From Cenococcum geophilum 1.58 (Eukaryota > Ascomycota > Dothideomycetes > Gloniales > Gloniaceae), in NCBI GenBank assembly GCA_001692895.1, contig KV748229.1:185359-249358 (forward strand): a stretch of DNA of 64,000 nucleotides, written 5' to 3'. Shown here piece after piece: positions 10,034 through 21,179 of the stretch (position 1 is its first letter; each line of letters starts with the position of its first letter). The position numbers and the translations under genes were made by a program. Under the pieces are notes generated by a model that was not told where the DNA came from, ran no database searches, and saw nothing but the letters and a program-made list of their open reading frames with translations.

Positions 10034-11583
10034 TTGCAGTGCTCAACCTGTATCTTTATTGACGGGCTGGATGAAATCGACCAAGCGGACGGTGATGGCC
10101 TCTATGACCTTCTGGGACTAATACATCGTCTTCGCTCCCTGCCGAACATCAGGTTTTGTGTTTCTAGTTGCCCTGAGACGCTGATACGAAAGCAATTAGA
10201 AAGTTACCTCAATATGAAGCTACAGGATCTGACTCAGCACGACATGCACAAGTATATACTAGACACACCTACTCCAGAATGGGAAAAGGCCTCATTTCTT
10301 TACCCCACGAACAAAACCCTATCATCCTCAACCGAACTGGTTCTTGAGAAGGCGAATGGGGTCTTCCTCTGAGTCCGGCTCGTCGTGTCAAGCATCCGCG
10401 ACGGACTGATCAAGTACGACAACTGGGAGGTTTTGTTAGAACACATAAATACACTCCCAAGCAAGATCAGTGAGTTGTATAACAATATGTGGAAGCGTTT
10501 CAATTGTGACATGGAATTTAATCGTACGAATTCAGCCTTATACTTCAAATGCTTCCCTATCAGCCTCCGTTTATCCGAGATTGGAGTCCGAAGGCCGATA
10601 CTTTGCTCCTCATGCTATTGTCATCTAATCTTCCCCTTCAGCGGTCATTCTTGGAAGGCGGAGTCCATGTGTCGGAGCACAATCTGGCCAAGGAATGCTG
10701 CGTCTTCCAGCATCAGCTTTTGTCAAAGTGTGCCGGATTTATTGAGGTTGCAGACCATCTAGATGGGAGTGAAAAACTTAGCGCTTGGTCAAGACTGAGG
10801 TTTTTCAGACGAGCGAGAATGCGTTTCATACATAAAAGTGCCACAGACTTCCTCCTGGATACCTTGGACGGCCAGAAGCTCCTTCAACATGACAACACCA
10901 CCATGCCTGAGCTTTTTGTTCTTTCAATGTTGTCAAACTTGATCTCTGAATTGCTTTTGGGCACATTTGAAGAGGATTCTGAATTATATGAGGTCATGTA
11001 CAGGTTTACTCGAATGAACGTAATGCGAGAGGGGCTAGACGCTTTATGGGATCTCTATCATCAATTGTTTGTTGACCTGATCGAGAGAACACTAGAGCGA
11101 ATTCCCGGGTGGACAGATTCTGGACTCGACTTCGTCCCCGTAGCGGCTGAGTTCGGCTTATGCGACTATGTTAAGAAGCAATTGCGAGAAACACCTCCAC
11201 CAGAAGGTCTCTCTCCTTGTGAATGGAAGAGTGTTTTGCTTGGGCACGCAAGCATGGGTCATCGAGATCTTGGACACGTGTACTTGAAAGGCGAGAACAT
11301 GGAGCTCATATCGTGGCTTTCCGACGAAGAGGCTGATCCTAACCGCAGTGTTTGCGATATCAGATTGAACGGTCAAACACCTTCCCATTGCTTCTTATTG
11401 ACCGTGCAATATGGGGTGGTCGATGAGACAGATACAGAGACGAGAGAATTATCAGCAAGAGCATTGATACGAGTGCTTTACCACTTTCTCGGTCGTGGAG
11501 CGGACGTCAATGTTCCGTTATTTATACAGCTGGACGTCCTGGATTGCGCGCACGAATTTCATCCCCATAGATTCCCATACTAA
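10034..11583 (+). pseudogene. NACHT-type NLR-like protein fragment (5' truncated, broken)
   Basis: The first readable block is CIFIDGLDEIDQADGDGLYD, the Walker B region of fungal NACHT ATPases. LRSLPNIRFCVSSCPE and the ANGVFL block follow. At 10370-10372 an in-frame TGA stands where relatives have Trp (GVFLWVRLVV), a TGG to TGA change. At about 10545-10555 the reading must drop one base to enter the next frame (MLPYQPPFIRDW). That frame then stays open to TAA 11581-11583 and includes the typical RFIHKSATDFLLDT motif. The P-loop end is missing upstream, and no ankyrin/WD repeats are clear downstream. Fungal NACHT proteins act in allorecognition and incompatibility; this copy is dead. Confidence 0.7.
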
Positions 11584-11809
11584 ATTAAATCATGGCCAAA
11601 TGAGTTGGAGTCAGGGGAGGAGTTGGTATTTAAAGTTTAGGTTAGGAAGGTCAAGTTTAAATTTTAGAATATATTTTTCAGGGCGCGTAGCGCTAGTTAG
11701 GGCTAGGGATAGGAATGTGAGATTTTGCGAGATTTCAAACAGGCCCTCCCCCTTAGACGCTCTCGCGCTAAAGAAACTATCCTAGCATGTTAAGGGCTCT
11801 GCCGTAGCC
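11584..11809. other. Short intergenic gap
   Basis: Space between the NACHT pseudogene and the convergent RIT1 gene. It presumably carries the RIT1 3' end; no distinct signal was recognised. Confidence 0.4.
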
Positions 11810-14097
11810 TCATCTCTCATACCGTGTTTGGCTCACATAGTCCTTTCTGGGCCCCTTTACATCATAACAGACCTCCCACCACTCTTCATTTCCTTTCTGA
11901 CCTCCGTTAGTATCCTCAGTCGCTAGCATATCCGCCCCAAACTTATACGAAGCTGCGTATAGATCTTCTCCGCATAAGTGCTTCTCTTTGCCATCACATA
12001 TTTGCACTTTCCCGTCTCCGTGCCGACTGCTCCCTTTATCGCTCTCCTTTTGGTCAAGCGCCACTTCTACAAACATTCCAGTGACTGGTGGATACTTGTC
12101 CTTTCCATTCTCGCCAACAAACCACACACTAATTTCGTCTTTCTCTTCACAGTACCGATATGCGTATTTCTTTTTTGCGGTCATGTTGAATCCGGTGCTG
12201 GTTAAAAATATACCTTGCTCTTCGTATAAATATTCCTTCGAGAATTTCGGACTGGAAGGATCGCGTGCCTGGAAGTTCGCGGTGCCACTGAACGTACCAG
12301 AGGGATAGGTAGGAAGAGCAGAGGTTAGGGTGCGTTGAATAGACCAATGACCTTGGAGAGATGTGAATAGCTGTAATGTGACCGTCGATTCTGGGTGGAT
12401 ATGTAAAGAATAAATGTCAAGGCCGGAATCGGAAGGGCCTGCATTAGTTTGCGGATTGTTGGTAACAGGGACCGAACGAGTAGGACGGATCAAGAACGAG
12501 TTGATAGACTGTAAGGTTGCTCGTGCTGGATTAGCGGTCGGATATGAGGTCGTGATCCAGCTAAGGCGCTGACGGATGAAGGACTTATCGATATCATCGG
12601 TGGTACAGTTGGTTGATATTATTCCTGTCGTGTAAGACATTAAGATATAGCCCCTAGAAGTGCGATTTTAAGGACATTGTATACATACCATTATCGTTTG
12701 CGTATAAGCACAGAATAGCTAAAGCTACACCCAGAGAAAGGTCTTTACCAGTGGAACAACAAATAAGAAGCTTTTTAGGTGGTTCTTGCAAAGTGTTGAA
12801 AAAATGCTCTAGCTTCGGTAGCTCGTTCCTCAAGTCTCGGCTTCCTACCTTGCCAGTGCGGCATTTAAGATGGAGATAATTTCGCTTTAGCTTGGTTTGA
12901 AGTTCATCAATTAAACCTTCTCCACAGCTGATTAATGAATCAACGCCGAAGATTTCTTTAGTTTCCATCGATCCAACGTAAAGAGTAGAGGTCGGCTTAA
13001 TTAGGATTGGTTCTGCCTCAGAACTTTTGTTTGGGCCCTGAAGGAGCCCTGAGATCAAAGTCGGAAGGTCGTCCTCCTGCGTACGGAGCAGTTCCTCTCC
13101 ATGTTGCCAGAATAATGGAGGCGTAAGCCCACATGCCCATGCCTCGCTATCGTCTCCGGCGCCCTGTATGTAGCCACCTTCCGAAACTTCACCTCCTCTC
13201 ACTCGCCGAGATGAAGTGCAGAGAACAACAGGGTGAAAGTCAGGGAAGGATGGAGGCGTGGAGGGTAGTGGAGAATCCTGAGTAACCCACAGTGGCCGGA
13301 GAGGTTTGGATATCTGCCCCCGAAGGGAGGCAACTGGGATGTTTAATTCCTAAGTGAGTGTGTGAGGTTAAATTATTTCAGGACCAAGAGCATTTGAAGA
13401 GGTCTGAAGCCTTCATGTTACCTGAAGTTGATGTACAAAGCCATCCAGGCGGGCTTCAATTTGAGAGCGCTCCGAGGCTGACACAAATTGAGGAGGAGTA
13501 TGTAATGAGTGGACTTCGTATTCTGGAAACAGCATCCTATTCAGGACACAGCACCATATTGGCACAGTCTTTGATAGCGCATCTGGCATGCCTGTGTAGG
13601 AGAGCCTAAGAGTCAGATAGGGTACGAAATTTTACTAGACAGGAGTCTTAGACATACTTTTGCCTCTCCTGGTAGAGTCTACTATCACGCAACTACCAAT
13701 CTCAGCCTGGTTCCTTCTTTATCTAGCTTACTAGTCATTTATTATACCCATCATGCTCCCCAATAACCCCTAGAACCTGAGTGTTCAATCTTCGGAGACT
13801 GAATGCCCATTCACCAGTATGGCCATCGGTGCTCTTGAAATAAGCACTTTCAGCTTTTCGATGCGGGTTAATGTACCAGGAACCGCATCTCTCATTCGCA
13901 ATTAATGGTAGGCCGTAGGCATTGGCAACTGAGTTGACGAACGCAGCATCTTGAGAAATAGAGTCAAGACGATTAGATATGGAAAGGGCAGAGCGCGTAA
14001 GCGATGATAGGGTTTGAGAGAAATTAGTTGATAAAGCTGGGAAAATGATGTCGGAGGCTCGTAGTGGTTGAGAAACCGACACGATATTGTCCGTCAT
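11810..14097 (-). CDS. RIT1: tRNA A64-2'-O-ribosylphosphate transferase Rit1 fused to DUF6314, 5 exons, 676 aa
   Basis: Rit1 adds a ribosyl-phosphate to A64 of initiator tRNA-Met, so that the tRNA serves only in initiation. Exons (minus): 14097-13748, 13692-13658, 13591-13422, 13349-12689, 12624-11810. Introns are GT-AG, phases close, and there are 677 codons with stop. The N-terminal domain reads LSISNRLDSI...LPLIANERCGSWYI...YFKSTDGHTGEWAFSLRRLN, then VIVDSTRRGK and MPDALSKTVPIWCCVLNRML. It continues with ASLRGQISKPLRPLWVT and YIQGAGDDSEAWACGLTPPL. The DUSP-like half carries CSTGKDLSLG at about residues 383-392 and FIRQRLSWI. From about residue 485 a DUF6314 module follows (LFTSLQGHW...YLYEEQG...GPRKDYVSQTRY), a fusion found in filamentous fungi. 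No lesion was seen, so it is probably active. Confidence 0.9.
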
Positions 14098-14658
14098 ACT
14101 TCAAAGGACGAAGGAAATCCAGCTCAAAGACTGATCATCCCCTTTATCTCTTCAAGTAGCTTCGACGGCAAGCCTGGGGCCGTGAATCATTTGGAGTTCG
14201 AAATTCTTGAGTTCGGCTCCCGAATTTCTCCCAACTCCGAAATGCCGTGCCTCAGGCTACTTCAGTGTATGGAGATTTGGAAGAAGGCGTATATTGCAAA
14301 TGAAGCCCAGAGAGGATTGTTTTTATCTTCTAGAGTGTTTCATGATGCGATTTACGGTGCTGGGACAGCGAGGTGGGGCCTTGGCTTTTTAATTGTACTG
14401 GATCAAATATTACACTTAATAAACGCAAGTTCCACCTGGATTTTAGTTATCTAATACATATTCCCATGCAACCATACAAAGCATGCCATGAACGCCGTTT
14501 ACTCATGCTTATGGTGTAGCTGTAAGAAGTGTGAGCATCCTCAATGCGGACCACTTTCGGCCCTGTCAAAGTATCGAAGTCTTTTTGGATCTATGTAGCT
14601 TTCTATGGTGCTATATATTCTACCGCTGCTGCTCGTTGTGTAAAAAGGATATTTTGAA
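14098..14658. other. 5' flank of RIT1, no other gene recognised
   Basis: Upstream of RIT1. A 128-codon plus-strand frame (14068-14454) overlaps the RIT1 start and shows no family features, so I treat it as non-coding. Confidence 0.45.
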
Positions 14659-14935
14659 TTATGCCAATTTCACACGACGCTTTTGGAGTTTGGCAGCCTC
14701 CCAAACTCTCTTCTTGATTCCGCACAGGGCGACACACCTCGCAGTATCTCCTACCCACTCCAAGACCATAGCATTGAAAACAGACCACGGCTCGCGAAGG
14801 CCTAGCGTATCTCCTGGTGCAAGCTCGGGGTTGTTGTTGAAGTCAATCTCGCTAGCGTGAAGCCCGACGATAGAAGTCCTCATAAGCAGCTTAACGCCGC
14901 CGAAGCCGTGGTATTAAATACCAGACACAGCTTCT
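14659..14935 (-). pseudogene. C-terminal fragment of an unknown fungal (HET-neighbour type) protein
   Basis: A minus-strand frame ends at 14659 and reads EIDFNNNPELAPGDTLGLRE, then SVFNAMVLEWVGDTARCVAL and VWEAAKLQKRRVKLA. The end resembles the recurrent C-terminal signature of fungal hypothetical and heterokaryon-incompatibility-like proteins (MLIEW...A.RRG.G.....AW..A....V.L). No start codon or upstream body is found, so it is at most an orphaned 3' end. Function unknown. Confidence 0.3.
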
Positions 14936-15391
14936 CTTTGTCGTGAATAGCACCTGCAATCGGCCGTGCATAAATAATCTTAAGTCGTCGATGGTGGTAT
15001 TCTTAGCATTGAGGATCGAGGTTTTCGGATCGAAGTCGAGTCGTGTTCGTATAGACCTGTGTACGCGTCTAGTTTAATTCGATCGGCGGACGAAAAACTG
15101 TCTTCCTCTCTCTCCCTATTGCGCGAACGCTCGTAGTGTCGTTCGCTCGAGCTCGTCTTGACTTCTCAATACAGGTCGGGTCACTACTCTGACAAGTAAA
15201 GATACTAGACACCGGACACCGCGTGAAGGTGCGAGCTCATCGTCCGGCATTGAAAATTGACTAGATGAGAAACCGGAAGTACCGTTTGTGGGTATGTAAA
15301 CCAATCTCGTACAGTGCAAGGTACAAGGTACTTTGTAGCGGTGAGATTCCCCATCTTTTGATGTTTTGCTTTTTGATCGGACGCATCCCCG
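14936..15391. other. Intergenic, no gene recognised
   Basis: Moderate GC sequence to the left border of the TIR element. Reading frames here show no family features. Confidence 0.45.
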
Positions 15392-15574
15392 TATGGTGGG
15401 CCATACGCACCAAACCGCCAACGCCTCAAATTCGCCTCATCAAAATATCGCCCCATTTGAACCACGATTTGAACCACGATTTGAACCACGATTTGAAGCT
15501 TTGATTTAAAGCCTTAACTTGAAGTTTTTCTTAATTTGATGCTTTGATTTGGGGCCTTTTGACTCTATACCTAC

Positions 15575-16130
15575 GTAGAGCTTCGTGCGGAGCTTTACAC
15601 GGAGGCTCTATACAAAGGCTCTGCGTATAGGTGCTCTACACGAGGCTCTGCGCGGGGCTCTGCATTAGGGACTTCACGTACAGAGGCTCTATATACGGAT
15701 GCTCTGCGTATAGAGGCTCTGCGTATAGAGCTCTACGTACGGAGGTTCTACACGACGCTCTGCACAACGCTCTACATTAAAGACTGCGTACGGAGGCTCT
15801 GCGTACGAAGGCTCTATACGACAGTCTACACAACGCTCTGCATACGGAGGCTCTGCGCATAAAGGCTCTACATACGGGTGCTCTATACAACGCTCTATAC
15901 GACGCTCTGCATCGAAGACTCTGCGTACGGAGGCTCTGCGTATAGAGGCTCTGCGTATAGAGGCTCTGCGTATAGAGGCTCTGCGTACAAAGGCTCTATA
16001 TACGGAGGCTTTGCGTACAGAGGCTCTGCTTATAGAGGCTCTGCTTATAGAGGCTCTGCACAAAGCTACGTGCGTAGAGCCTCTGTATATAGAGTCTTTA
16101 ATATAGAGAGTCTTTAATATAGAGCGTTAT
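15575..16130. repeat. Minisatellite array A, ~20-bp unit (GAGGCTCTGCGTA type)
   Basis: Tens of imperfect copies of GAGGCTCTGCGTATA/GTACG read forward from about 15595. After about 16070 they switch to the inverse form (CGTAGAGCCTC). The arrays produce long artefactual frames rich in Arg-Ala-Ser; these are not genes. Confidence 0.85.
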
Positions 16131-19100
16131 ATAGTATTATATAGAGTTATATAAAGCCTCTATATAGTATTATATAGAGTTATATAAAGCCTCTATATAG
16201 AGAGTCTTTAGTAAAGAGCGTTATATAGGCGTTTATTTATTAAAATATTTATAAAGATAATTATAGAGGCGTATATAGAGACGATTATAAAAGGATTTAT
16301 AAAAATATTTATAGAGGCGTTTATTAAGACAATTATAAAGGTATTTATAGAGGTAATTATAAAGGCGTTTATAGAAATATTTATAGAAATATTTATATAA
16401 ACGTCCTTAGAGACCCCCTAATATACTAATATAATATATTAAAAAGGCTTTAAAGTACTATATAAAGTTTTAAGTAGAGCTTTTATAAGATTATAACTAA
16501 AATTTTAAAGTTTTAAAGCTTTTATAATTTAGGTATTTAGTAGTTTAGTATATATAGCCTACTATATAACCTAAACGCCTATTATAAAGAGATACTCTAG
16601 TTTTTATATAATAATTATAATATAGTAGTAGTATAAAGTATACTATTCGCTAGATTAATATAAAGGAGATAAAGTAGAAAGGTTATAAGGATAATAATGT
16701 AATAATATAGCCTAGGTCTAAGAGATAATTAAAATATTTAAATCTATAGCTATAGGCGCAATTGGTTTATTTTTATTAATAAATTGGCTTATAATAAGAA
16801 GATAATAAGTAGGAAGTATAGGTAGGTACTTATTAAGAAGCCTATTAAAGAAATATTAAAACTAAAAATATTTAAAATATAGGGCTTACTACTAACATAT
16901 ACCTAATAAGGTAATATACTTAGTTAATATACTAGGGCGCTATTAATAGATAAAGAATAAGGTTTTTACTTATATATAGCCTTATTTAGTTTTGGTAATA
17001 GATAATTTATTAATCTATTATAATAAGGTATATATTAAAGGATAGACGTATTAATAATACTACCTACTTAAACCTAAGAAGTCCAATACCTCTATAATAC
17101 TGCTAGTAGTAAACTTAAATATCTTTTTCTTTACTTACCTAATTTTAATCTAATTAAAGTTTTTTTTTAAAACTTAAAGTAGTAGCTATATACTTATTAA
17201 TTTAAACTTAAATTATAAAATAACTTTAGCAACTTTCTAAACTATATAGTAGAGTAATAAAGATTTAATAAAGTGGTAGAAATAGTATTTCTTATAAGTA
17301 GGAATTTAGTAGTATAATATATAATATATTTAGATAAAGGGAAGAATAAAATTATATAAAGCGCCTATTAATTAATATATTAAATAAAGTCTCTACTATA
17401 GTACTATAACATTATTAATTTGTTCTAAAGTCCTTTAAATTATCTTCTATATAATTAATAAGCCTATATATATATATATATACTTTAATATCTTAAAGGT
17501 ATAATACTTATTTGCTAAAATTAATCCTACCCCAGTAGAGATATAGGTAAAAGCTAGATAATAGCTTTATAGCTATTTAATAGAGATACTAAGCTTACTA
17601 TTTAATTATTTAATACTACTATTGGTAGGGCTACTAAGTAGTAGGCTAGTAGAAGATATATTTAAAATTAAATAGTAAAGATTAATAGGCGCTTTAGAGA
17701 ATAGAACAAAATTTAATAAAGTACCTAATAAAGAAGGCATTAAAGAATATTTTATATTTAATATAGGATCTACTATAAAATATCTAGTGGTAATTAGTAA
17801 TATAAAAGAAAGTATTGCTTATTTATATAGTATTTATATCTATATTATATATTTACTAGTTTTTACTACTACATCTAGTTTATTAAAGCTACTATACTAT
17901 TAATACTAATAGTTTTTACTATTAAATAATAATAGCTAATAATTTATACAACTATAATATAAGTCTCTTCTTATTACTACTATTATTAGAAAGGAGAGCT
18001 TATTAATTAATTTATACTATAAGAGTTACTTTAATAGTATTTATAGCTACATAGAGAGATATTTATATATTTATCCTCCTTATTCTATAGGTATTTACTA
18101 TACTTAATCTGTAATAGTAAAAGATAGACCTAATATATTAAGCGTAGCTTTTTTCTGTTCTATTACGTCTAATTAACACGCTAAATAGTAGGGTTTTATT
18201 AAGTAAGTACTGTTAGTCACACAGGGTGACCTCACCAATAACGACTAACTCGAGTAGGTTACAGTGATGTTGGTTAATAAAGCTTATTAATTGGAATGAG
18301 GAAGGGCGAGGAAGCTTAAGACTCCTCGCCAGTGCCCGCGGCGTCACGTGACGACCGCTTGCCTCATTCCCGATAAGTACTTTAATTTGGATTTAAGACA
18401 GTATATAATATTATGCCTTTTATTCTTATAAGTATTATTAAAGATAGTAATAGCGTTAAATAGTGTGTATATAGTTACTCTATTTAGTAGTCTCTTTTTA
18501 CTAATAGCTTCTTTACTATACCTTTATAATAATTATTAAAGACTCTACCTCTTTATTAACTACTACTTTAGTTAAAATACCTACTATTTAAAGTGCTGCT
18601 TAAATAGCTGTAGTAATTTTAATAATTATAGTATTAGTAGATGTATTAATAGGTATAGTAGTAGCCTTATATTTAATTAATAAGATTAACCTATTAAGTC
18701 TTTTTATATATTTTAACCATACCTCTATTATTCCTTCTGCTTTATACTATTTATCTATATTATTTACTTTCTTTAAGTATTATAAGATTCTTTAAACTTT
18801 TATAATATAATAATAGTAGTTAATTAATAAGCTAAAACGAATAAAAGGCTGCGATATTTATTAGCTAATATATATTTTAAATAATAAACTTTTAGTATTT
18901 AAAGACTTTAAATAGGATAACTAGAATATTAATAAATATCTTTATAGTATAGTATATGTAGTTATATTTAGAATAAATGTATAAAAACCTTTAGGTTATT
19001 CTATAATAGTAAAAGGCGTTTATATAGGTAGTATAGGTTTAATAGTAAGGTCTACTTCTTTAGGCGCTTTAGAAGTGTTTTTAATAGTATTTTTAAGTAC

Positions 19101-19490
19101 CTTAGCTCCCCTCTTATATATTATAGTGCTAACTAAAATAAGAAAAAGTATAGGCTTTAAATAACTTTCTTAAAGGAATAGATAATAGTAATATAGTATA
19201 NAGGGCAAGTAGNATATTATATAAGTATAGAAAAATAGTTTAAATAGGTAAGGTTTTAGTAAATTGCTATTATTAATTATAATTTCTAATATTTAATTCT
19301 CCTTTTTTAAAGCAACTATATTATAGCCAACTTTTATATCTTAATAACTTTTTAACTACGCATTCTATTTATATACTTTTAAGATATAAACTATAGAGCT
19401 TAAGAAGCTAAATTTAATAGTATTATAATAATTAAAATTTAATTATAGATAAAAAGTTATTAAATATTAAATTATATAACTCTATATCTA
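16130..19490. other. AT-rich RIPed core of the 5.4-kb element
   Basis: Almost entirely A/T with dense stop codons on all frames. At 16200-16420 it contains degraded versions of the 12-bp GGCGTTTATAGA repeats. The rest has no recognisable domain. A single GC-richer island is the LTR-like insert at 18211-18375. N bases occur at 19201 and 19213. Confidence 0.7.
18211..18375. mobile_element. Putative solo LTR (165 bp) with 5-bp target duplication
   Basis: A GC-richer island in the AT-rich core starts TGTTAGTCAC and ends CCCGATA. The flanks are the same 5-mer AGTAC at 18206-18210 and 18376-18380. It has no terminal inverted repeats, so a solo LTR is more likely than a MITE. It carries the palindrome GTCACGTGAC also present in the LTRs at 2588 and 45463. 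Its composition says it arrived after the surrounding DNA had decayed. The internal family is unknown. Confidence 0.6.
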
Positions 19491-19499
19491 TATAAAGTT

Positions 19500-20440
19500 T
19501 CGCGTAGAGCTTTATACGGAGGCTCTACGTATAGGTACTTTATATAAGGCTTTATATAAGGCTCTACGCGGGGCTCTATATTAGGGATTTTATATATAGA
19601 AGCTCTGCGTATAAAGGCTCTATATATAAAGGCTCTACATATAAGCTCTATACAACGCTTTATATTAAAGACTCTATATATAAAAAGATTTTATAGACAA
19701 AGGCTTTATATATAGAGGCTCTATATACGGAGGCTCTGTACAATGCTCTACACAACGCTCTGCACGACGCTCTATATTAAAGGCCCTATGTTAAAGACTT
19801 TGCGTACGAAGGCTCTATGTACAGAAGCTCTACACGACACTCTGCACGACGCTCTGCACAACGCTCCGTATCGAAGACTCTGCGTACGGAGACTCTGCGT
19901 TTAGAGACTCTGCGTACGGAGACTCTGCGTTTAGAGACTCTGCGTATAAGGCTCTGCGTATAGAGGCTCTGCACGAAGCTACGTACGCGGAGCCTCCGTA
20001 TGCAGAGTCTTTGTATATAGAGTGTCGTGCAGAGCGTCGTGCAGAGTCTCCGTAGGTAGAGCCTCCATACGCAGAGCCTTCGCACGCAGAGTCTTCGATA
20101 CAGAGTCTTCGATGCAGAGCATCGTGCAGAGCATCGTACAGAGCTTCCGTACGTAGAGCCTCCATACGCAGAGCCTTCGTACGCGGGGTCTTCAATGCAG
20201 AGTCTTCAATGCAGAGTCTTCGATGCAGAGTCTTCGATGCAGAGCATCGTGCAGAGCGTCGCGCAGAGCGTCGTGCAGAGCGTCGTGCAGAGCCTCCGTA
20301 TGTAGAGCCTCCATACGCAAAGCCTTCGTACGCAGAGCCTCCATACACAGAGTCTTCAATGCAGAGCGTCGTATAGAGCCTCCGTACGTAGAGCCTCTAT
20401 ACGCAGAGCCTCCGTAGGCAGAGCCTCCCTTAACCTCCCC
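19500..20440. repeat. Minisatellite array B, forward then inverse
   Basis: Forward units up to about 19980 are AT-shifted at their left and intact at their right. From about 19985 to 20430 the units are inverse (GCAGAGCCTCCGTACGCAGA). Together with array A it forms a large imperfect palindrome around the AT-rich core. Confidence 0.85.
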
Positions 20441-20469
20441 TTTTATAGAGCTTTGTGCAGGCGTCTGTT

Positions 20470-20630
20470 TATTAAGGTGTTCGTAGAGACAACCGCAAAG
20501 GCGTTCGTAGAGACAACCGCAAAGGCGTTCGTAGAGGCGTTCGTAGAGGCGTTCGTAGAGGCGTTCGTAGAGACGTTCGTAGAGACGTTCGTACGGGCGT
20601 TCGTGCAGGCGTTCGTGCGAGCGTTCTCAG
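20470..20630. repeat. 12-bp tandem repeat (GGCGTTCGTAGA)
   Basis: About ten copies of GGCGTTCGTAGA with AGAC, GGGC and GTGC variants. A RIPed counterpart (GGCGTTTATAGA) is at about 16215-16400, which helps pair the two halves of the element. Confidence 0.85.
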
Positions 20631-20820
20631 GGACTTCCTAGTGTATTAATACTGTATATTAAAAGAGCTTTACCGCTCCGTATAAAGCTTTAAGTAGAAC
20701 TTTGTATAGAGCTTTAGGTAGAGCTTTTGTATGATCAAGACTAAGAATTTGATGTTCTGAAATTTTCGGATTTCGGGCGTTGGCGGTTTGGTGCGCATGG
20801 CCCACCATACCCCGCGACCT

Positions 20821-21179
20821 GCAGGAACAGTCCAGCTGCTCGTACCTCGGCGCGTGAGCGTCATCATTATCAACAACGTCACATGTCTTTCTGTGGCACC
20901 AAAGCTCTGCCTAACAATTTCGTGTATAGTGCAGGAGCAGTGCAGGAACAGTCCAGCTGGCCTCGTTTCGTCTGCAAGGCTTTCCAGTTTCGTAGATCTG
21001 CAAGTCGTCTGACAAGTGCCGACCGAGGTCACGCGAGCCTGTGAGACCATGGTGCACCGCCCTGGTTCCCTATTTACAATGAACGTGCCAGCCATCAAAT
21101 CCACCTCCTCCGTCTCCGCTATGCTCCCCGACCCCACAAAATCTCACTGCAGAGGACTAGAGTGAAACTTTTCTCCGCT
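20821..21179. other. 5' flank of the GH31 gene
   Basis: Sequence between the right TIR and the GH31 start. Presumably promoter and leader; no TATA box or other distinct motif was singled out. Confidence 0.4.

Larger units (their letters stand above)
15394..20807. mobile_element. 5.4-kb TIR element built around palindromic minisatellite arrays (TA-flanked)
   Basis: The left end TGGTGGGCCATACGCACC, continuing to ACGCC at 15425, is repeated inverted at 20776-20807. The 32-bp arms match at 31 positions. Each end abuts a TA (15392-15393, 20808-20809), as in Tc1/mariner-type insertions. No transposase was found. Inside is a forward minisatellite array, then an AT-rich RIPed centre, then a mainly inverse array and a 12-bp array before the right TIR. 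Sequence at about 15570-16520 and about 19490-20765 shares the same order of features as direct copies flanking the AT-rich centre. The element is therefore either internally duplicated or interrupted. Gene-free DNA lies directly on both sides. Confidence 0.7.

Noticed and set aside
13422-13591. Suspected frameshift in RIT1 exon 3
   Set aside because: Recounting the bases (CCTCCTCAATTTGTGTCAGC) showed an unbroken frame of 170 nt with matching phases.
13358-13609. Plus-strand 83-codon frame
   Set aside because: It is the antisense shadow of RIT1 exon 3, whose minus-strand translation matches the family throughout.
15689-16117. Open frames rich in Arg-Ala-Ser or Gly-Ser-Ala-Tyr repeats in the minisatellite
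   Set aside because: They arise on both strands from the ~20-bp unit and have no start context or conserved domain. The same applies at 19786-20641 and 57451-57858.
21162-21179. Upstream GTG start for the GH31 protein
   Set aside because: Non-ATG start in a eukaryotic nuclear gene; ATG at 21180 is in frame and adequate.
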